NCBI GenBank assembly: GCA_023442945.1
Contig: JAEZWW010000117.1
Coordinates: 62,001 to 126,000, forward strand
DNA from: Pseudomonadota bacterium
GTDB lineage: Bacteria; Pseudomonadota; Gammaproteobacteria; Burkholderiales; Burkholderiaceae_C
Length of the DNA: 64,000 nucleotides
Reading direction: 5' to 3'
Both the position numbers and the translations under genes were made by a program. The number at the start of each line of letters is the position of its first letter. Position 1 is the first letter of the stretch. The notes under the pieces are model-generated. The model was not told the origin of the DNA. It searched no databases and saw nothing but the letters and a program-made list of their open reading frames with translations. Positions 59,748 through 64,000 of this stretch are shown in pieces.

Positions 59748-60971
59748 CTAACGTTTTTTGTGCACGAAGCCGATCAGTTGCTCGGCCAGCCCCGGCGCGG
59801 CGGCCAGCCGCGCCCGCGCCGCCGCCGCGCAAGCGCCCCACGCGGCCAAGTCTGGCGCGGGCAGCGGCCCGGGTGTGACGCCGTTCCAGACTTGGTGGAA
59901 AACGCGCAGCGAGGGCGGCGCGTCCAGCCAATCCAGGAAGGCGTCCAGCTTGGCGTGGTGGGCGTTGTCTTCGGGCTGGGGGTAGATGTGCCAGATGAAG
60001 GGGGCGGGCGGGCGCCACGCTTGCGTTGACGCGCTGGTGCTTGGCGCTTCGTGGGCCGCGGCAGCCCGCTGCGGCCCCAGGGGCGCAGCCGCCCAGATCG
60101 CGCGCACCAGCGAATCCTCGCCCCGCACAAAGTTCCAGTCACAGGCCCACAGCAGCTCGTCGTACGCAGTCTGGGTCAGGGGCGGCAGGTATGAAATTAA
60201 TAGCTGGCCGCGCTGGTCCATCAAGGGCTGCAGGCCTGAATCGTTCTGAATCGCCTGCCGCACCGCCGCCGCGGCGCGCCCGGCGGTGACCAGCAGGCGC
60301 GTCGGCGCATCGCCCTCGGCCCACTGGCACAGCAGCGCTGGCAGCGCGGGCGGTTCATAGCAAAACAGCGACACCAGGCGCTCGCCGCGCCAGTCGATGC
60401 TCTGCGTGCGCAGCCACGCGGCGCGGTCGAACGCGGCCTGGCGCGTTGGCAGGTCGGCTTCGCGCAAAAGACCGCCGGTCGCTGGCGTGAAGCCGGGGTA
60501 GAAAAACCACTTGGTCCAGCCCGCCGCCGGGCCTTGCAGCACGGGCGAGGGCAGGGCGTGCATGCGTTCCACGTAGGCTTCAGCGCTCAGGTACTCGAGG
60601 TTGATCCAGACCGGGGAATTGGAACGATTTTGGCCTGTGGCCCTAGAACCGCCTGCGCGGGCAGCTATGAATTCAGGAGGGATTTCGCAGCCGAAGGCCT
60701 CGACCCACACATCAGCGGGGGGCAGGGTGGCGAGGTCGGCGGCGTTCAGCGGGGTGGTCCACGGCCGCACGTCAATGCCGTCAAACGCGCCCTCAGTCGC
60801 CCCCGGCGCCATCCACGCCAGCGCGGCCGCGTCGTCCACCCACAGGCGCACGCGCTGCCCATGCGCCGCCAGCTCGCGCGCCAGCCGCCAGCACACACCG
60901 AGGTCGCCGTGGTTGTCGATGACTTGGCAGAAGAGGTCCCAGGTGAGGGCGGCGTTGAACGGGGTGGGCAC
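59748..60971 (-). CDS. earP: EF-P arginine rhamnosyltransferase EarP, with three repeat-derived inserts
   Basis: 407 residues from a GTG at 60971 (an ATG at 61037 is possible and would overlap uvrC). The conserved [20 protein letters not shown], where the Asp residues of DNHGD are catalytic in this family, the C-terminal [15 protein letters not shown] (catalytic Glu) and [20 protein letters not shown] identify EarP. It transfers rhamnose from dTDP-rhamnose to Arg32 of EF-P. Three stretches are not in the family: ~97-118 ([18 protein letters not shown]; family A), ~241-261 ([18 protein letters not shown]; family A), and ~293-308 ([18 protein letters not shown]; family B). The frame is kept in each, so the enzyme may still work. 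Start is uncertain. Confidence 0.93.
   Translation of the reverse strand: MPTPFNAALTWDLFCQVIDNHGDLGVCWRLARELAAHGQRVRLWVDDAAALAWMAPGATEGAFDGIDVRPWTTPLNAADLATLPPADVWVEAFGCEIPPEFIAARAGGSRATGQNRSNSPVWINLEYLSAEAYVERMHALPSPVLQGPAAGWTKWFFYPGFTPATGGLLREADLPTRQAAFDRAAWLRTQSIDWRGERLVSLFCYEPPALPALLCQWAEGDAPTRLLVTAGRAAAAVRQAIQNDSGLQPLMDQRGQLLISYLPPLTQTAYDELLWACDWNFVRGEDSLVRAIWAAAPLGPQRAAAAHEAPSTSASTQAWRPPAPFIWHIYPQPEDNAHHAKLDAFLDWLDAPPSLRVFHQVWNGVTPGPLPAPDLAAWGACAAAARARLAAAPGLAEQLIGFVHKKR
60047..60093. repeat. Family B-like GC-rich repeat inside earP
   Basis: GCTTCGTGGGCCGCGGCAGC then CCGCTGCGGCCCCAGGGGCG and CAGCCG. It lies in the loop just before the C-terminal WHIYPQ motif. Confidence 0.55.
60188..60249 (+). 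repeat. Family A dispersed repeat, copy 22, inside earP
   Basis: GGTATGAAATTAATAGC then TGGCCGCGCTGGTCCATCAA, GGGCTGCAGGCCTGAATCG. Read in the gene's direction it gives [17 protein letters not shown] and ends near the conserved ISYLPPL. Confidence 0.8.
60618..60680 (-). repeat. Family A dispersed repeat, copy 23, inside earP
   Basis: GGAATTGGAACGATTTTGGC, CTGTGGCCCTAGAACCGCCT, GCGCGGGCAGCTATGAATTC. The gene reads it as [18 protein letters not shown] before the conserved [12 protein letters not shown]. Confidence 0.85.
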
Positions 60972-61035
60972 GCGGCGATTGTGCCCAAGCGCATGGCGAA
61001 AACAGTCGCCGCCCCTTGTTCGTACACTTGCCTGC

Positions 61036-63114
61036 ATGAGCGAAGCCACGCCGCCGGATGGCGGCCCGAATGACCTGCCGGATGGCGGCCCGAACGATGT
61101 GCCGGACGGCACCTCGAAAGACGTACCGGCGACCGGCGTGAACGACACGCCGGGCGAGGGCGCAACCGACGCCCCTAAAGCGACCGCGCACGCGCCGGAA
61201 CTGCTCGCGCAAGTCGCCGCGCTGCCCGCGCTGCCGGGCGTGTACCGCTATTTCGACGATACGGGCAACGTGCTCTACGTGGGCAAGGCGCGCAACCTGA
61301 AGAAGCGCGTGTCCAGCTACTTCCAGAAGAACCACGGCGGCACGCGCATCGGGCACATGGTGCGCAAGATCGCGCGCATGGAGACGACGGTGGTGCGCTC
61401 GGAGGCCGAGGCGCTGATCCTGGAAAACAACCTGATCAAGCAGCTGGCGCCCAAGTACAACATCGTTTTTCGCGACGACAAGAGCTACCCGTACCTCAAG
61501 CTCACCGGCACCGGGCGCGAGCAGGACAGCACCGATGGTCCGCCGGTGCCGGGCGCCTACCCGCGCATGGCTTACTACCGCGGCGCGACGGACAAGCGCC
61601 ACCGCTACTTCGGCCCCTATCCGGGCGCCTGGGCGGTCAAGGAAACCATCCAGCTGATGCAAAAGGTGTTCCGCCTGCGCACCTGCGAGGACACGGTGTT
61701 CGCCAACCGCACGCGGCCCTGCCTGCTGTACCAGATCAAACGCTGCACCGGCCCCTGCGTGCGGCTGATCAGCGCGCCCGATTACGCGGCCGACGTGGCG
61801 CACGCCGAGCAATTCTTGCGCGGCGAAACGCAGGATCTGCTGCACCAGCTGGAGCGCCGCATGATGGCGCACGCCGACGCGCTGGAGTTCGAACAGGCGG
61901 CGGCGATCCGCAACCAGATGACCTCGCTGTCCACCGTGCTGCACCAGCAAGCGGTGGAAGTGGCGGGCGACGCGGACGTGGACATTCTGGCCGTCAAGGT
62001 GCAGGGCGGGCGCGCCTGCGTCAACCTGGCCATGGTGCGCGGCGGCCGGCATCTGGGCGACCGCGCGTACTTCCCCAGCCACGTCGAAGACGGCGCGGCC
62101 ATGGCGTTTGACGACACCGACACCGAACTGCCCACGCTGGAAGCGCAGGTGCTGGACGCCTTCATCGCACAGCACTACCTGCAGGTACCGGCGCCGCCGC
62201 AGCTGATCACCAGCGAGCCGGTGGCGCAGTCGCTGTTGCAGGCGCTGGCCGACAAAGAAGAAGTGAAGATCAGCGCCACCCACGCGCCGCGCGGCCAGCG
62301 CCGCGTGTGGCTGGAGATGGCGCAGCAGAACGCCGGGCTGCAGCTGGCGCGGCTGCTGGCGGAAGAAGGCTCGCAGCAGGCGCGCACGCGCGCGCTGGCC
62401 GACGCGCTGGCGCTGGACGTGCCGGACCTGGCCGAGCTGCGCATCGAATGCTTCGACATCAGCCACACCGCCGGAGAGGCGACACAGGCCAGCTGCGTGG
62501 TGTTCCAGAACCACCGCATGGCCAGCAGCGAATACCGCCGCTACAAGATTGAAGGCATTACGCCGGGCGACGACTACGCCGCCATGCGCCAGGTGCTGAC
62601 GCGGCGCTACAGCAAGATCGCCGAGGCGCTGCAGACCACGGCCGAAGGCGACGGGCCGGCCGTGCGCATGCCCGACTTGGTGCTGGTCGACGGTGGCAAG
62701 GGCCAGGTCAGCATGGCGCGCGAGGTGTTCGCCGCGCTGGGGCTGGATTTGTCGCTGATCGTCGGCGTGGAAAAAGGCGAGGGCCGCAAGGTCGGCCTGG
62801 AAGAGCTGGTGTTTGCCGACGGGCGCGAGAAGGTGTACTTGGGCAAGGATTCGGCCGCGCTGATGCTGATCGCCCAGATCCGCGACGAGGCGCACCGCTT
62901 CGCCATCACCGGCATGCGCGCGGCGCGCGCCAAGGTGCGCGTGGGCGGCAGCCGCATCGAAGAGATTCCCGGCGTCGGCCCGCGCAAGCGCGCGCGCCTG
63001 CTGCAGCGCTTCGGCGGCGTGCGCGGCGTGGAAGCGGCCAGTGTGGAGGACCTGGCGACGGTGGAAGGCATCTCGCGCGCGCTGGCCGAGGAGATTTACC
63101 GGGCGCTGCACTGA
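61036..63114 (+). CDS. uvrC: Excinuclease ABC subunit C
   Basis: 692 residues from the ATG at 61036. After an unusual N-terminal extension (residues 1-50), the GIY-YIG nuclease ([20 protein letters not shown]), cysteine-rich region ([20 protein letters not shown]), UVR motif ([13 protein letters not shown]), RNase H-like nuclease ([37 protein letters not shown]) and tandem HhH ([20 protein letters not shown]) are all present. It makes both incisions in nucleotide excision repair. The extension is a tandem repeat (see entry) and is not in most UvrCs. Located next to pgsA, the order normal for beta- and gamma-proteobacteria. Confidence 0.97.
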   Translation: MSEATPPDGGPNDLPDGGPNDVPDGTSKDVPATGVNDTPGEGATDAPKATAHAPELLAQVAALPALPGVYRYFDDTGNVLYVGKARNLKKRVSSYFQKNHGGTRIGHMVRKIARMETTVVRSEAEALILENNLIKQLAPKYNIVFRDDKSYPYLKLTGTGREQDSTDGPPVPGAYPRMAYYRGATDKRHRYFGPYPGAWAVKETIQLMQKVFRLRTCEDTVFANRTRPCLLYQIKRCTGPCVRLISAPDYAADVAHAEQFLRGETQDLLHQLERRMMAHADALEFEQAAAIRNQMTSLSTVLHQQAVEVAGDADVDILAVKVQGGRACVNLAMVRGGRHLGDRAYFPSHVEDGAAMAFDDTDTELPTLEAQVLDAFIAQHYLQVPAPPQLITSEPVAQSLLQALADKEEVKISATHAPRGQRRVWLEMAQQNAGLQLARLLAEEGSQQARTRALADALALDVPDLAELRIECFDISHTAGEATQASCVVFQNHRMASSEYRRYKIEGITPGDDYAAMRQVLTRRYSKIAEALQTTAEGDGPAVRMPDLVLVDGGKGQVSMAREVFAALGLDLSLIVGVEKGEGRKVGLEELVFADGREKVYLGKDSAALMLIAQIRDEAHRFAITGMRAARAKVRVGGSRIEEIPGVGPRKRARLLQRFGGVRGVEAASVEDLATVEGISRALAEEIYRALH
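61057..61176 (+). repeat. 24-bp tandem repeat in the uvrC N-terminal extension
   Basis: Five units of 24 bp (GATGGCGGCCCGAATGACCT + GCCG and variants), encoding [32 protein letters not shown] and GEGATDAP. The first two are almost identical; the later ones are progressively diverged. Confidence 0.85.
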
Positions 63115-63179
63115 GGGTGAAGATGGGCGGCGCACGCCCTGTGCGTCGCTGCGGCCCGTGCGGTGGGCGCGAGGTGAGT

Positions 63180-63244
63180 GATTTCAAGAGAAAGCTGGCT
63201 TTGGCCCTACAGCCATCTGCGCGGCCAGCTAGTAAATTCATAGT
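63180..63244 (-). repeat. Family A dispersed repeat, copy 24
   Basis: Minus orientation: ATTTCAAGAGAAAGCTGGC, TTTGGCCCTACAGCCATCTG, CGCGGCCAGCTAGTAAATTC, ATAG. Between uvrC and pgsA. Confidence 0.9.
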
Positions 63245-63303
63245 ATGGGGTGCCCCGCGTTGCCTTTGAGCGGTGCCCGCTGGGCCATGCCACAATCGCT
63301 GCC

Positions 63304-63867
63304 ATGTTCTTCACCTTGCCCACGATCATGACCTGGACGCGCATCGTCGCGATCCCGCTCATCGTGGGGGTGTTTTACCTGCCGCTGGAGCCGGCCACGC
63401 GCAACCTGATCGCCACGGTCATGTTCATCGTGTTCGCCTGGACCGACTGGCTGGACGGCTTTTTGGCGCGGCGGCTGAACCAGACCTCGGCCTTCGGCGC
63501 TTTCCTCGACCCGGTGGCCGACAAGTTTCTGGTGTGCGCGTCGCTGCTGGTGCTGGTGCATCTGCAGCGCACCGACGTGTTCGTCGCGCTGATCATCATC
63601 GGGCGCGAAATTGCGATTTCTGCCCTGCGCGAATGGATGGCCAAGATCGGCGCCAGCAAAAACGTGGCCGTGCACATGCTGGGCAAGGTCAAGACCACGG
63701 TGCAGATGGTGGCCATTCCCTTTCTGCTGTACGACGGCGTGGTGTTCGGCGTTGACACGCGCTTTTGGGGGCAGGTGCTGATCTGGGTGGCCGCCGTGCT
63801 GACCGTCTGGTCCATGGTGTACTACCTGCAAAAAGCCTTGCCGGACATCCGCGCCCACGCCAAATAA
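63304..63867 (+). CDS. pgsA: CDP-diacylglycerol-glycerol-3-phosphate 3-phosphatidyltransferase
   Basis: 187 residues from the ATG at 63304. The CDP-alcohol transferase motif DWLDGFLARRLNQTSAFGAF with LDPVADK (D-x2-DG-x2-AR-x8-G-x3-D-x3-D) is complete. Five to six membrane helices. It makes phosphatidylglycerol phosphate, the first step to phosphatidylglycerol and cardiolipin. It sits after uvrC as expected. Confidence 0.96.
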   Translation: MFFTLPTIMTWTRIVAIPLIVGVFYLPLEPATRNLIATVMFIVFAWTDWLDGFLARRLNQTSAFGAFLDPVADKFLVCASLLVLVHLQRTDVFVALIIIGREIAISALREWMAKIGASKNVAVHMLGKVKTTVQMVAIPFLLYDGVVFGVDTRFWGQVLIWVAAVLTVWSMVYYLQKALPDIRAHAK

Positions 63868-63888
63868 GGGCGCTGCCCGCCCCGCGCC

Positions 63889-64000
63889 GTGAGCGAATCC
63901 GCCCCCGCCAACACGGTGATCCGCCTGATGCCGGCGGTGTTCGTCGTGATCTGGGCCACCGGCTTCATCGTGGCGCGCTACGGCATGCCGTACGCGCCGC
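63889..64000 (+). CDS. EamA/DMT family permease, 3' partial
   Basis: Only the first 37 codons are in the window, from a GTG at 63889: MSESAPANTVIRLMPAVFVV then IWATGFIVARYGMPYAPP. The WATGFIxARYGMPYAPP motif is the first helix of an EamA permease; it resembles but is not the same as the permease at 2619-3557. Confidence 0.75.
   Translation, partial: MSESAPANTVIRLMPAVFVVIWATGFIVARYGMPYAP

Overview
The window is a GC-rich chromosomal stretch from a beta-proteobacterium, most likely a Comamonadaceae member (Ottowia/Acidovorax-like; genus not resolvable by eye). Supporting signs are EF-P with its arginine-rhamnosylating enzyme EarP, an intracellular polyhydroxyalkanoate depolymerase, a P-II protein, an RpfE-like gene next to recJ, an IPTL-CTERM protein, and a dense population of one short dispersed repeat that I associate with this family. 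No rRNA, tRNA, CRISPR array, prophage or insertion sequence was seen; the content is almost all ordinary chromosomal genes.

Layout. 1-3557: the tail of a four-carbon acid sugar kinase, an exported IPTL-CTERM protein and an EamA permease. 3853-7619: an island of nine small, mostly hydrophilic, membrane or periplasmic stress-type genes (DUF1328, two CsbD-like, BON, an iron-permease-family protein and four low-complexity proteins). 8126-17639: a DUF2868/DUF3482 GTPase pair, a small exported protein, a methyltransferase, GltS, a FemAB/GNAT-like protein, NAD synthetase and P-II. 17713-21843: a TctD/TctE two-component system followed by TctB and a broken tctA. 22018-28148: an acyl-CoA ligase, DUF3149, DUF502, a CbiM-like protein, a 2OG-Fe dioxygenase, a universal stress protein, and an ArsR regulator with a DUF2892 protein. 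28385-33092: a three-gene, translationally coupled operon for a 2-oxoacid oxidoreductase with its own flavin/iron-sulfur subunit. 33606-38638: a MarR-NodT-EmrA-EmrB efflux operon with palindromic operators. 38687-43948: an RnfB-like ferredoxin, a PHA depolymerase and a three-gene MCE lipid transport operon without an ATPase. 44045-50541: Fpr, RecJ, the RpfE-like protein, LolC, LolD and a hydrolase. 50631-57015: DUF1272, a lipoprotein, a MoxR/DUF58/VWA set, a trypsin-like protease and TatD. 57244-64000: a hydratase, a LOG protein, EF-P, EarP, UvrC, PgsA and the start of another EamA permease.

The most unusual signal is in the DNA rather than in one gene. A repeat of roughly 55-65 bp (here called family A) occurs about 24 times in 64 kb, in both orientations. 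Fifteen copies are intergenic. Nine lie partly or wholly inside genes, read in frame: they add internal peptide segments (GNAT-like protein, EarP twice), form protein ends (DUF2868, EmrA, LolD, the Kor flavoprotein), supply a lipoprotein signal peptide, or form the stop/start junction of two genes. A second GC-rich family (B) makes in-frame inserts in RecJ, EarP and the GNAT-like protein. This resembles the protein-invading palindromic elements known from Rickettsia, and is the main candidate here for an under-described system.

Other oddities are the internally deleted and frameshifted tctA with no tctC beside it, the ATPase-less MCE operon, the 24-bp tandem repeats at the start of uvrC, and the stress island. 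Several genuine genes of fewer than 60 codons (DUF1328, DUF3149, and small hydrophilic proteins) are included.
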